NCBI GenBank assembly: GCA_030431525.1
Contig: JAUIJC010000030.1
Coordinates: 1 to 56,172, forward strand
Direction: 5' to 3'
Length of the DNA stretch: 56,172 bases
Source: Bacteroidia bacterium
GTDB taxonomy: Bacteria > Bacteroidota > Bacteroidia > Cytophagales > JAAEPT01
Shown: in pieces, positions 46,122 to 54,131 of the stretch
Layout of the letters: each line of letters opens with the position of its first letter
How positions within the stretch are numbered: position 1 is the first letter of the stretch
The notes under the pieces: generated by a model
Database searches by the model: none
What the model was told of the DNA's origin: nothing
The model's input: only the letters and a program-made list of their open reading frames with translations
Program-made: the position numbers and the translations under genes

Positions 46122-46808
46122 ATGAAGAAGAAAATCGTTGTGCTTACGGGCGCAGGCATTAGCGCTGAAAGCGGAATTGCTACTTTTCGGGACAGTAATG
46201 GCCTCTGGGAGAATCACGATATCATGGATGTAGCCACCCCAGAAGGCTGGAGGAAAGATAGGGAGCTTGTGCTGGAATTCTATAACCAGCGACGCAAACA
46301 AGCGAAAAATGTGGAGCCAAATGCGGGACACCTTGCTCTTGTTGAACTTGAAAAACATTATGAGGTGACCATCGTCACCCAGAACATTGATAACCTGCAC
46401 GAAAAAGCGGGATCTACCAATGTCATCCATTTGCACGGAGAACTCTTCAAATCCCAAAGTACTGTGGATTCCTCCTTAGTGTATGAAATGGAAGATTGGG
46501 AATTGAAGCTTGGTGATAAATGCGAAAAGGGTTCGCAACTCAGACCGTTTGTAGTTTGGTTTGGTGAGGCTGTCCCAAAGATGGAGGAAGCGATTTTGGT
46601 CGCTTCAAAAGCGGATATTTTTATTGTGGTTGGAACTTCACTTTTGGTCTATCCCGCTGCGGGCTTAATGGATTATACGCCATTGGGGATTCCCAAATAT
46701 GTGGTGGACCCTAATCTTCCTTCCACCAGCCCCGACCCTAATTTGACCTTGATTGAGGAAAAAGCATCGACTGGCATGCAAAAAATCCTCGAAGCATTGA
46801 TCCCATGA
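46122..46808 (+). CDS. cobB: NAD-dependent protein deacylase (sirtuin, class III-like)
   Basis: 228 residues, removes acyl groups from lysines using NAD+. Motifs: VVLTGAGISAESGI, TQNIDNLH, catalytic His in IHLHGELFKS, LRPFVVWFGE and VVGTSLLVYPAAG. The Tyr/Arg pair of the succinyl/malonyl-preferring class is seen in LEFYNQRRKQ. The four zinc-binding Cys usual between the catalytic His and LRP are missing; only one Cys is left (GDKCEKGS), a variation I recall in Bacteroidota homologues. Divergent from pgeF by 15 bp. Confidence 0.94.
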   Translation: MKKKIVVLTGAGISAESGIATFRDSNGLWENHDIMDVATPEGWRKDRELVLEFYNQRRKQAKNVEPNAGHLALVELEKHYEVTIVTQNIDNLHEKAGSTNVIHLHGELFKSQSTVDSSLVYEMEDWELKLGDKCEKGSQLRPFVVWFGEAVPKMEEAILVASKADIFIVVGTSLLVYPAAGLMDYTPLGIPKYVVDPNLPSTSPDPNLTLIEEKASTGMQKILEALIP

Positions 46809-46846
46809 AAAAAGGGCCTTGGAAAAATTCCCAAGGCCCTTTTTTT
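46808..46846. terminator. Bidirectional terminator between cobB and the sprF-like gene
   Basis: The core AGGGCCTTGG pairs with CCAAGGCCCT (about 15 bp with the flanking A/T runs; 46808-46822 with 46831-46845). T runs on both strands. The T tract overlaps the stop codon of the convergent PorP/SprF-like gene and the hairpin begins within 3 bp of the cobB stop. Confidence 0.93.
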
Positions 46847-47912
46847 AATCCTCTGAATATTGATAACGACCTCCAGGGCCCATCTTCGGCGCTTTGCGTT
46901 TCGCCTTTTCGTTCTTTGTCTTGTTCAAAATGAAGGCCAAGTTCACTTCCCAGCTATTAAATGAACCGCCAATGTCACTGGCCAATGCTGTTCCCAATTC
47001 ATAGCCTGCACCGAACTGGAACTTATGAGCATCAAACCTTAGAGTAGTTCCTATAGAACCTGCATCTCGGTACCATCCTCCCACATAAGCCCGCTTGACC
47101 ATCGTTCCTTGTGGAAAGCGATAGCCCAATTCCAAGCCACCTAAATAATGGAAGCTTTCATAACTACGGAACTTGAAACCAGGGGCCAATAAGAATTTTT
47201 CGCCCATGGCGAATTCCAATCCAGCTTGTCCATTAAATGCACGGGCCAAATTAACCTCGGAACCATCTTCTTGTGTTAAACCTGGACGGAAAAGGTGTTC
47301 CATCGCTAAGGTGAAATAAGCGCTCATTGGCATTGCAGAGTAATCCTTTAAAGGATTCAAGGCATAAGTTAATCCAGCCTGAATATCCCAATAGCTCATT
47401 GGAGTTCCTGCATACACCAACTCATTTGACATGCTTTTATCCCAACCCAACAATGGATTATACTGCGCTCCGGTACTGAGACCTGATGCATCCAAAACAT
47501 GACTGGTTGTACCAGCACCAAGACCAAAAGACAAAATCTGCCCACGCTCAGGCGCCAAAGGAATTGCAACAGAACCACCTAAACGAAATGCAGTCACTTT
47601 ATACCCCCCATCTCCAGCACTTCCGGTATAAAACTCACCGTTCATTCCCCCAAAAACTCCTTCACTCTTTCCACCCCATGGGATAATGGCTGAAAACCTT
47701 GAGTCATTAAACGGTTCATCCAATGTAGCCCATTGTGTGCGGTGGTGAAGGGAAAACTTTGCCCATGGCTCTACCCCGGACCATGAAGGGTTTGACTGTG
47801 GAGGCATTGACTGAAAAAGCAACTCCCCTGTCCCCTGAGCATTTGCTTCTAAAGAAAATACCCCAAGGAGGAGAACTACTATATAATGTTTAAACACAGG
47901 CTTTATCATCAT
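46845..47912 (-). CDS. PorP/SprF-family outer-membrane protein
   Basis: 355 residues with signal peptide (ending A-N-A-Q) and a predicted beta-barrel. Family features are the early NPSWSGVEPWAKFSLHHRTQW, and barrel strands such as FSAIIPWGG, MSYWDIQAGLTYAL, FTLAMEHLFRPG and LLAPGFKFRS. PorP/SprF proteins tether type B T9SS substrates at the surface; they are often encoded next to their substrate. Here the neighbouring, divergent gene encodes an Ig-like protein with a probable type B sorting domain, which fits that pattern. The basic C-terminal tail (KTKNEKAKRKAPK) is unusual. Confidence 0.82.
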   Translation of the reverse strand: MMIKPVFKHYIVVLLLGVFSLEANAQGTGELLFQSMPPQSNPSWSGVEPWAKFSLHHRTQWATLDEPFNDSRFSAIIPWGGKSEGVFGGMNGEFYTGSAGDGGYKVTAFRLGGSVAIPLAPERGQILSFGLGAGTTSHVLDASGLSTGAQYNPLLGWDKSMSNELVYAGTPMSYWDIQAGLTYALNPLKDYSAMPMSAYFTLAMEHLFRPGLTQEDGSEVNLARAFNGQAGLEFAMGEKFLLAPGFKFRSYESFHYLGGLELGYRFPQGTMVKRAYVGGWYRDAGSIGTTLRFDAHKFQFGAGYELGTALASDIGGSFNSWEVNLAFILNKTKNEKAKRKAPKMGPGGRYQYSED

Positions 47913-48337
47913 TTGTCACCTATTGAATCGTGTACTCAAGCTTAACTTGTCCACCGACAAAACACAAATCATTCCAATCGGCACCCTTTTTGTGAATTAT
48001 TAAGAAAACATCACATAATTATTTCCGTGACAGGTTTTCTCCTTTCATTCAAAAGTTCAAACCCTAAACCCCATTGCTTATGAGAAAAGTTCAGCAAACT
48101 CACTCACACTGGCTTCTTTTAGCTGCAATGACCTTTCTATTAGGGCTTTTCGCAAATCGGGTTTGGGCTAAGGAAAATAGCATTTCCAAAATTTCGATTG
48201 AAACTAAGAATTTCCCGAAAGAATCCACTTTCTTGAAAAGGTTTTAACTGGAACCTTTCGCTAAAACTTTCAGTTATTTCCCAAAATTGACAATTTTGAT
48301 GTTGTCACCTATTCCTTGACCTAGCCCGATTCATACC
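47913..48337. other. SprF-Ig-like divergent intergenic region
   Basis: A 425-bp region between divergent genes. It holds a 55-codon candidate ORF at 48080-48247 and otherwise AT-rich sequence. The short motif GTCACCTATT occurs twice (near 47917 and 48304). No RNA gene or recognised promoter box identified. Confidence 0.5.
48080..48247 (+). CDS. Candidate small secreted peptide (55 aa)
   Basis: An ATG at 48080 opens 55 codons to TAA. The N-terminus has Arg/Lys, then a 17-residue hydrophobic core (LLLAAMTFLLGLFANRV) and a W-A cleavage-like site, leaving a mature tail of about 25 basic/polar residues (starting KENSISKISIE). This signal-peptide pattern is better than chance for an intergenic ORF, but there is no homology evidence. 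It lies on the same strand upstream of the Ig-like surface protein. Confidence 0.4.
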   Translation: MRKVQQTHSHWLLLAAMTFLLGLFANRVWAKENSISKISIETKNFPKESTFLKRF

Positions 48338-50707
48338 GTGAAAACATCCAGAATCATATATTTATTGGCTGCATTTCTCATGATATCCTCATCGAGTTTG
48401 GCACAGACCTTTGAAATTACCTCAGGTGATAATGTCGCTGCTTGTGGTAACGACACCATTCCTTTGGAGGCAACAGCCACTGGCTTTAATAGCCATGAAT
48501 GGTTTGTAAACGGAGCAAGTGAACCCTTTGCAACGGGTGCAAGCGTTATGTTCCCAATGTTACTTTTGAATGGGAATAGTGACTTTGTGTATTGTTATGC
48601 AAAGGCAGACAGTGATGATTCTGAAGTTTCAGACTTCATCTTTGCGTTTCCAAAGGAACTTCCTGAGTTTGATTTAGGCAATGACACAACCATCTGTAAT
48701 GAATCGACACTTACTTTGGCTCCTGAGTTGCCTACAGGCTATGACATAACATGGAGTACGGGCGAAACAACACCAAGTATTGAAGCACCTGTTCCAGGAA
48801 CTTATACACTTACTTTATCTAGCCCAACAAAGTGCTCAAACTCGGACCAAATAACCTTGTCTTCTGGAGTAGGACCAACGGTAATTGTTGGCGGTGAAAA
48901 AGCGATTTGTGAAAACAATCCAACTCAACTAAGCGCAAGCGCAAGCGGATCTGGCCCCTATAGCTATTCTTGGTCACCAACTACAGGCCTCGATGATCCA
49001 ACAAGTGCTAACCCAGTTGCCAACCCTGATCAAACTACGACCTACACAGTTTCTATTACTAGTTCGGATCCTAACGAATGTGGAGTAAAAGCAACCCAAA
49101 AAGTATTTGTAAGTAAAGGCTTACAGGCAAATGTTGCCCAAGACTACTACTCTGCTTGTAAAAACAAGGGAAGTTCTTTCAGTGGTTCTGCTTCTGGTGG
49201 TATTCCTACAGCTGGACTTGGATACTCCTACTCTTGGTCTCCAGCACAAGGCCTTTCTTCCACCTCATCACCTACCCCAACCGCTACAGTAAGTGAAGAA
49301 ACCACTTATACTTTAACCGTAACCGATAGCGTAGGCTGTACAGCTCAAACTACTGTTTTGGTAGAAGTCCCTAACCTTAGCGTAAGTCTAAGTCCTTCTG
49401 GAAACCAAGGGCTCTGCTTGGGTAACACACTTGAACTTCAAGCAAATGTAGAGGCTGATTTGTCCTATACTTTTGGCTGGACAAGTGATGCCCCAATTAT
49501 TGACACAACCACTCTTTCTCCATCGTCCACACCAGACACTGCTGGAGTTTACAATATTGGATTTTGGGCTACAGCTTCAAACGGTTGTAGAGAGGAGGCT
49601 TTTGTCACTATGACTGCATCGGATATTCCTACAGTGAGTATCACTTCCACCAAAGACACACTGTGCGTTGATGAACAAGTACAATGGAGTGGCAATGCCA
49701 CTGGCCTTGCACCTTTCACCTTTGAATGGACCTCCAACAAGACCACCGAGGTTTTGAGCACTTCCTCAAATTTCACACTCCTCAACTCGACGGATTATAC
49801 AGGAAGAACCACCTATTCATTGCAAGCTAAAGATGCCAATGGATGTGCAAGTAATATTGCAAGCCAAAATAGCCTTCTCATTGGACTTCCAAATTTGACC
49901 ATTAAGGATGCACAAAAAGAGAATTTGGAATGTATTGGAGACACTTTCCTTTTGGATGTGAGTAATCAGCAAATCAAGAACTTCCAATTCCAATGGACGG
50001 ATCTTGGCTCGGGAGCTATTATCAGTGACTCCTCAAAAATCCAAACAATGAGCGATGGCCAATTCGAAATTACTGTAGTCAACCCCATAGCGAACTGTAC
50101 CAGTAAGGACACTATTAGTGTTTCATTTATCCGTGCACCACAAAATGTAATGATCACTGGCCCTACAGAAAGTTCAAATGGTGAAAACTTCTTTATTGAA
50201 GCCACGTCAAGCTCAACAGGTGTTACTTTCCTTTGGAAAACAGAAGGTCTGGGTAAATTCTTACCTGCCTCATCACAGGACACAGGAACATTATACATCC
50301 CATCCTTAAAAGACTTTGAGACAATACGCATTCATGCCTATGCTAAAAACAAATGTGGTATTGACTCCAGTGCCTTCTTGGATGTGTACTTTACCCTTTC
50401 ACAAAACATTGTGTTTGTCCCAAACACACTTCAATTATCATCCAGCAACCCTGAAGTAAGTTCCATTAAGGTTTACTCAGATAACCTGGTTGAAGAGAAC
50501 TTCCTTTTCACTATTGTTGACAGAAAAGGAAGAACGATTTTCCAAACCAGCGATCTTACAACGATGAGAGAAATTGGCTGGGATGGTTCCTCCACTTCAG
50601 AGATTCACCAACAAAACGCCGTAAGTTCCTTTAAATACTTTGTAAAAGGGGTTTATAAAGACGGATCGCCAGTTGAAAAAAGTGGCAATATCAACGTCAT
50701 CCCTTAA
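48338..50707 (+). CDS. Large Ig-like surface protein with probable T9SS type B C-terminal domain
   Basis: 789 residues starting at GTG 48338, with a signal peptide ending S-L-A-Q. It comprises about seven Ig/PKD-like modules of 70-90 residues with recurring motifs (YSWSPTTGLDDPTSANP; YTVSITSSDPNECG; TYTLTVTDSVGC), each often starting with a Cys and ending in a conserved Y-Leu-V-x-D. The C-terminal about 95 residues (IVFVPNTLQ, IKVYSDNL, REIGWDGSS, FKYFVKGVYKDG) resemble the gliding-motility-associated type B sorting domain, in degenerate form. An adhesin or SprB-like surface protein is inferred. It is divergent from a PorP/SprF-family gene. Confidence 0.82.
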   Translation: MKTSRIIYLLAAFLMISSSSLAQTFEITSGDNVAACGNDTIPLEATATGFNSHEWFVNGASEPFATGASVMFPMLLLNGNSDFVYCYAKADSDDSEVSDFIFAFPKELPEFDLGNDTTICNESTLTLAPELPTGYDITWSTGETTPSIEAPVPGTYTLTLSSPTKCSNSDQITLSSGVGPTVIVGGEKAICENNPTQLSASASGSGPYSYSWSPTTGLDDPTSANPVANPDQTTTYTVSITSSDPNECGVKATQKVFVSKGLQANVAQDYYSACKNKGSSFSGSASGGIPTAGLGYSYSWSPAQGLSSTSSPTPTATVSEETTYTLTVTDSVGCTAQTTVLVEVPNLSVSLSPSGNQGLCLGNTLELQANVEADLSYTFGWTSDAPIIDTTTLSPSSTPDTAGVYNIGFWATASNGCREEAFVTMTASDIPTVSITSTKDTLCVDEQVQWSGNATGLAPFTFEWTSNKTTEVLSTSSNFTLLNSTDYTGRTTYSLQAKDANGCASNIASQNSLLIGLPNLTIKDAQKENLECIGDTFLLDVSNQQIKNFQFQWTDLGSGAIISDSSKIQTMSDGQFEITVVNPIANCTSKDTISVSFIRAPQNVMITGPTESSNGENFFIEATSSSTGVTFLWKTEGLGKFLPASSQDTGTLYIPSLKDFETIRIHAYAKNKCGIDSSAFLDVYFTLSQNIVFVPNTLQLSSSNPEVSSIKVYSDNLVEENFLFTIVDRKGRTIFQTSDLTTMREIGWDGSSTSEIHQQNAVSSFKYFVKGVYKDGSPVEKSGNINVIP

Positions 50708-50720
50708 TCACTCGTTAAAC

Positions 50721-50750
50721 ACCCTGAGGAATCTTCTTCAGGGTTTTTTT
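50721..50750 (+). terminator. Terminator after the Ig-like gene, abutting the dgkA start
   Basis: The 10-bp stem ACCCTGAGGA pairs with TCTTCAGGGT (one G-T pair), tetraloop ATCT, and a T tract to 50750. The dgkA start codon begins at the next base, 50751. Confidence 0.9.
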
Positions 50751-51275
50751 ATGTCCAAAAATAAATTTGATCTCAAATTTTACCTGATCGGTCGGGTTCG
50801 AAGCATTGGTTATGCCCTCAAGGGGATTTCGCTCATGTTTCGTAAGGAGCCAAATGCATGGCTTCATCTACTGGCTATTGCCGTTGTCACTCTTCTCGGA
50901 ATTGTCTTTGACATTTCCAGAACTGAATGGTGTCTTCAAATCTTAGCCATTGGCGGAGTGGTGAGTGCAGAGCTTTTTAATACAGCCATCGAACGATTTG
51001 TAGATTTTGTACACCCTGATTACCACAAAGCAGCAGGTGGAATTAAGGACTTAGCAGCAGGTGCTGTATTTTTTTTCGCAATCTGCGCATTTATTATTGG
51101 AGGGTGCATTTACATCCCAAAAGGGATTAAAGCCTTTAAAAACCAATTCATTACGGAGGAATCAACGCTAAAAACACAGAGGCATTTCGAAAGAAAAATC
51201 CCCTCTAGCACTAAAACAAAGCTGATTTCTTTTGCGGAAAAGAGAAATAGTCCTACTTTTGTACTGGCGAGTTGA
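50751..51275 (+). CDS. dgkA: Diacylglycerol kinase (prokaryotic DgkA family)
   Basis: Small inner-membrane kinase (or undecaprenol kinase) that phosphorylates lipid head groups. 174 residues from the ATG at 50751; the in-frame upstream extension to 50673 crosses a terminator and is rejected. Catalytic motifs are clear: KEPNAWLH, AELFNTAIERFVDFV and AAGGIKDLAAGAVFF, with three membrane helices. The core ends near residue 130. A further 45 basic/polar residues follow that are not typical of the family, and that part of the DNA holds the promoter and 5' end of the SRP RNA gene, so the tail may be under RNA rather than protein constraint. Confidence 0.9.
   Translation: MSKNKFDLKFYLIGRVRSIGYALKGISLMFRKEPNAWLHLLAIAVVTLLGIVFDISRTEWCLQILAIGGVVSAELFNTAIERFVDFVHPDYHKAAGGIKDLAAGAVFFFAICAFIIGGCIYIPKGIKAFKNQFITEESTLKTQRHFERKIPSSTKTKLISFAEKRNSPTFVLAS
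51231..51261 (+). promoter_or_regulatory. Bacteroidota promoter for the SRP RNA gene
   Basis: TTTG at 51231-51234, exactly 19 bp, then TACTTTTG at 51254-51261, matching TTTG-N19-TAnnTTTG in every fixed position. The expected transcription start is about 51267, which is the first base of the RNA's closing stem. The promoter lies inside the dgkA reading frame. Confidence 0.85.
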
Positions 51276-51361
51276 TACGACCAGCTCCTGCCGAATTCCC
51301 CCAGGTCTTGATTGAAGCAAGGGTAGGCGGTTGTAGCGGTGCGATATCGGCTCGCTTTTTT
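51267..51361 (+). ncRNA. ffs: Signal recognition particle RNA (4.5S-type)
   Basis: Small bacterial SRP RNA of about 95 nt that binds Ffh to target membrane proteins. The closing stem is GCGAG (51267-51271) with CTCGC (51351-51355), followed by a T tract. A further stem pairs TACGACC with GGTTGTA and CTGCC with GGTAG. The Ffh-binding apical part is recognisable by alignment to E. coli: CCC-CAGG-UCUUGAUUGA-AGCA-A-GGG, where the two sides of the symmetric loop (CAGG and AGCA) are kept while the outer helix is replaced. A consensus promoter ends 6 bp before the start. Its first 9 bases overlap the end of dgkA. Confidence 0.85.
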
Positions 51362-51529
51362 CTTTTTCAGGCATCTTCTTGCCTGTGCTTTTAAAAATTC
51401 TTCCTTATTATAGTCCCAGAATTTAAGGCTTGAGACTAAAGAGTCCTCACTGCTATTGTTGGAAAATCAAATCCACAATAGAGACTCATTTCTTATCCTT
51501 ACTTCTCATCTCTATAAAAATTACGTCTT

Positions 51530-52186
51530 ATGAAATTTTTCATTGATACAGCCAACCTATCCGAAATCCAGACTGCACACGACCTTGGAATTCTTGATGG
51601 AGTAACCACCAACCCTTCTTTGATGGCAAAAGAAGGAATCAGTGGCAAAAACAATATTTACAGCCATTACAAAGCTATTTGCGACATCGTAAGCGGCGAT
51701 GTAAGCGCTGAAGTTATTTCCACAGACTTAGAGGGAATGATTCGTGAAGCAGAGGAATTGGTGGAAATCGCTCCAAACATCGTCATCAAAATCCCGATGA
51801 CCGAAGATGGTTTGAAAGCCATTAAAAAGCTTTCTGACGAAGGGATTAAGACAAACTGCACCCTGATTTTCAATGCGGGCCAAGCTCTATTGGCTGCCAA
51901 AGCTGGAGCTACCTATGTTTCTCCATTCTTGGGAAGGTTAGATGACATTGGTCATGACGGCCTAGAGCTCGTCAGCCAGATTACTACTATTTACCGCAAT
52001 TATAACATTGAGACAGAAGTCTTGGCCGCCTCTATTCGCCACACCACACACCTATTGGAATGTGCTGAAATTGGCGCTGATGTTGCCACTTGCCCACTCA
52101 AAGTGTTCTTACAGATGCTGAAGCACCCTTTGACAGATATTGGATTGGCGCAATTCTTAGCTGACCACAAAAAAATGAACGGCTAA
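51530..52186 (+). CDS. fsa: Fructose-6-phosphate aldolase / transaldolase-family protein
   Basis: Small (218-residue) class I aldolase of the FSA/TalC type, acting in sugar-phosphate metabolism. The Schiff-base Lys is K87 in [25 protein letters not shown] and [13 protein letters not shown] at the N-terminus and [17 protein letters not shown] are diagnostic. Full-length transaldolases have over 300 residues, so this is the short subfamily, in which some members have true transaldolase activity; I cannot separate the two by eye. The leader (51451-51486) can fold into a hairpin. Followed by a terminator. Confidence 0.93.
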   Translation: MKFFIDTANLSEIQTAHDLGILDGVTTNPSLMAKEGISGKNNIYSHYKAICDIVSGDVSAEVISTDLEGMIREAEELVEIAPNIVIKIPMTEDGLKAIKKLSDEGIKTNCTLIFNAGQALLAAKAGATYVSPFLGRLDDIGHDGLELVSQITTIYRNYNIETEVLAASIRHTTHLLECAEIGADVATCPLKVFLQMLKHPLTDIGLAQFLADHKKMNG

Positions 52187-52220
52187 GCAAAAGCGAAATA
52201 ATAGCATTCAGAATAATTTC

Positions 52221-52263
52221 AATGAGCATCTCTTTGTGAAAGAGGTGCTCATTTTCTTTTTTT
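52221..52263 (+). terminator. Terminator between fsa and ftsE
   Basis: A 15-bp stem (52221-52235 with 52239-52253, one T-G pair), 3-nt loop and a T-rich tract to 52263. The ftsE start codon follows within 6 bp. Confidence 0.88.
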
Positions 52264-52268
52264 ACGAG

Positions 52269-52967
52269 ATGGCAAACCCAATAGAACACGAGGAAAAGGT
52301 CTTACTACTAGAAGACGTCACTATTTTTCAGGAAGAAAGGGAAATCCTTTCGAATCTATCCTTCTCCATTAACAAAGGAGACTTTGTCTATTTGGTTGGA
52401 CGAACGGGATCAGGCAAGTCCTCATTGCTTAAAACCCTGTATGGGGACCTCCGCCTAACAAAGGGAAGAGCCCAAGTCGCTGGCTTTGAACTGAAGGGAA
52501 TCAATAGAAATGAAATCCCTTTTCTAAGGAGAAAACTCGGCATCATCTTCCAAGACTTTCAACTCTTTCCAGATAGAACGGTGGAAGAGAACCTTGAATT
52601 TGTTCTAAAAGCCACAGGACAAACCAGCAAAAAGAAAATGGTTCAGCGCATCACCCAAGTGCTTGCTGATGTTGGTCTTGAATCCGCAAAGAAGAAATAT
52701 ACGTTTCAACTTTCAGGGGGGGAACAACAACGCGTGGTAATCGCAAGGAGCTTGCTCAACGACCCTCTCCTATTGATTGCCGACGAACCGACTGGAAACC
52801 TAGACCCAGAAGTTAGCATTGAAATCATGGAGCTATTCCAGCGAATCAATAACCGAGGCACGGCAATCTTGATGGCAACGCACAACCACTATTTGATAGA
52901 AAAATTCCCTGGAAACATCCTCATGTGCAAGGACGGTGAATTGATTGAGGGTGAAATGGAAGAATAA
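52269..52967 (+). CDS. ftsE: Cell-division ATP-binding protein FtsE
   Basis: ABC ATPase that, with FtsX, couples ATP hydrolysis to activation of septal peptidoglycan hydrolases. 232 residues from the ATG at 52269; an earlier in-frame GTG at 52236 lies in the terminator hairpin and is rejected. Walker A is VGRTGSGKSS, Q-loop FQDFQLFPDRTV, signature QLSGGEQQRVVIARS, Walker B LLIADEPTGNLDP, H-loop MATHNHYLI. No ftsX follows, as the next gene is a potassium channel 17 bp downstream; in Bacteroidota ftsX is often elsewhere. Confidence 0.93.
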   Translation: MANPIEHEEKVLLLEDVTIFQEEREILSNLSFSINKGDFVYLVGRTGSGKSSLLKTLYGDLRLTKGRAQVAGFELKGINRNEIPFLRRKLGIIFQDFQLFPDRTVEENLEFVLKATGQTSKKKMVQRITQVLADVGLESAKKKYTFQLSGGEQQRVVIARSLLNDPLLLIADEPTGNLDPEVSIEIMELFQRINNRGTAILMATHNHYLIEKFPGNILMCKDGELIEGEMEE

Positions 52968-52984
52968 TCTTAAGCCATTCTTGT

Positions 52985-53668
52985 ATGGGGAAAACACCAT
53001 ATTTAGTCAGCAAGGGAATTTATGACTATAGGTTTGAGATTCTCTTGCTTTCACTTTTCCTGACCATTGGTAAATCCATACTCACCCCACTCCTTCCTTA
53101 TAAGATTATCCCATCTCTGATTACCGCCCTCAACATTTTTGCAGGTATCAATCTTTTTAAAAAAACGGCTAAACCTTTTTGGGCAGTTTCCCTATTAGCA
53201 TTTACCTATATTTCGACCATCTTTTTGGAGCAGATTTTCACAACACTTAGGTGGCGAACCATTGAGTTGTTTACTTCAGCACTCTTCTCCATAATTGTTA
53301 GTCTCAAACTTTTTCATGAAATCATTGCCCCAAAAATCGTAACCAAAGGATTGGTCATTGCTTCATTTTGTGGATTGATTGTCATTTGCAGAATTGGCTT
53401 TACCGCATTCTTGGTTTGCGAACTTTTGGCACCAAACTCATTCACCAACTTAGCTCCTTCTGGCCATGGCATAGTGGATGACCTCATGTACTTGAGTTTC
53501 ATTACCATACTAACTGTTGGCTATGGAGACATTGTCCCAACCACTTTAATTGCCAAAAAACTGGCTATATTGTTCAGTCTGACTGGCCATTTCTACACAA
53601 CGGTAATAGTGGCTATCATTATTGGCAAATACATTAACAGAGAAAAAGACTCCCATAAAAATGGCTAA
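52985..53668 (+). CDS. Potassium channel-family protein
   Basis: 227 residues with about five or six membrane helices and a single pore loop. The selectivity filter is intact: ITILTVGYGDIVPTT. No regulatory RCK domain, only a short charged tail (NREKDSHKNG). The gene sits between ftsE (17 bp) and coaD, overlapping the latter by 8 bp, so it is probably in one operon with both. Ion selectivity is inferred from the TVGYGD filter. Confidence 0.87.
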   Translation: MGKTPYLVSKGIYDYRFEILLLSLFLTIGKSILTPLLPYKIIPSLITALNIFAGINLFKKTAKPFWAVSLLAFTYISTIFLEQIFTTLRWRTIELFTSALFSIIVSLKLFHEIIAPKIVTKGLVIASFCGLIVICRIGFTAFLVCELLAPNSFTNLAPSGHGIVDDLMYLSFITILTVGYGDIVPTTLIAKKLAILFSLTGHFYTTVIVAIIIGKYINREKDSHKNG

Positions 53669-54131
53669 ACGCATTGCCATCTTCCCTGGCTCATTTGATC
53701 CATTCACAAAAGGTCATGAAGACATTGTCCTACGTGGGGCAACCATGTTTGATGAAGTCATCATTGCAATTGGCCATAACTCACAAAAAAAACGGTACTT
53801 CCCAATCGAACTCATGATTGAGCTTATTGGAAAAACCTTTGAGAATAAGCCAAACGTTAGGGTTGAAACCTATGATGGACTAACCGCCACCTTTGCTCAA
53901 GAAAAAGGTGCCAACTACATTTTGCGGGGCCTGAGGAACACTACAGATTTCGAATATGAAAACGCCATCGCCCAAGGAAACAGATTCCTGAACGATGAGC
54001 TTGAAACGGTATTCCTAATCACCTCTCCTTCCTTGGCCTATATCAGCTCAACCATCATCCGAGAAATTCACAAATACGACAAGGATGTTTCAGCCTTCCT
54101 TCCTTATGAACTGCCCTCCAAAGGGGAATAA
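53661..54131 (+). CDS. coaD: Phosphopantetheine adenylyltransferase
   Basis: Fourth step of coenzyme A synthesis: 4'-phosphopantetheine plus ATP to dephospho-CoA. 156 residues from ATG 53661 (MAKRIAIFPGSFDPFTKGHE), which gives the standard N-terminus; the in-frame codons upstream belong to the channel gene. The nucleotidyltransferase motif GSFDPFTKGH and the C-terminal SSTIIREI are present, as is LRGLRNTTDFEYE. The start overlaps the channel gene by 8 bp. It ends 0 bp from the stop of the convergent NUDIX gene. Confidence 0.96.
   Translation: MAKRIAIFPGSFDPFTKGHEDIVLRGATMFDEVIIAIGHNSQKKRYFPIELMIELIGKTFENKPNVRVETYDGLTATFAQEKGANYILRGLRNTTDFEYENAIAQGNRFLNDELETVFLITSPSLAYISSTIIREIHKYDKDVSAFLPYELPSKGE

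Noticed and set aside
46107-46457. 117-codon upstream extension of the pgeF frame
   Set aside because: It runs antisense through cobB, has low-quality composition (FKFNKSKVSRIW, PPAFWGGYIHD) and is unlike the family N-terminus. The Met at 46106 gives a normal-length protein.
50673-50750. 26-codon upstream extension of dgkA
   Set aside because: It overlaps the end of the Ig-like gene and encodes the terminator hairpin.
52236-52268. GTG start of the ftsE frame at 52236
   Set aside because: Lies inside the terminator hairpin and adds KEVLIFFFYE, atypical for FtsE.
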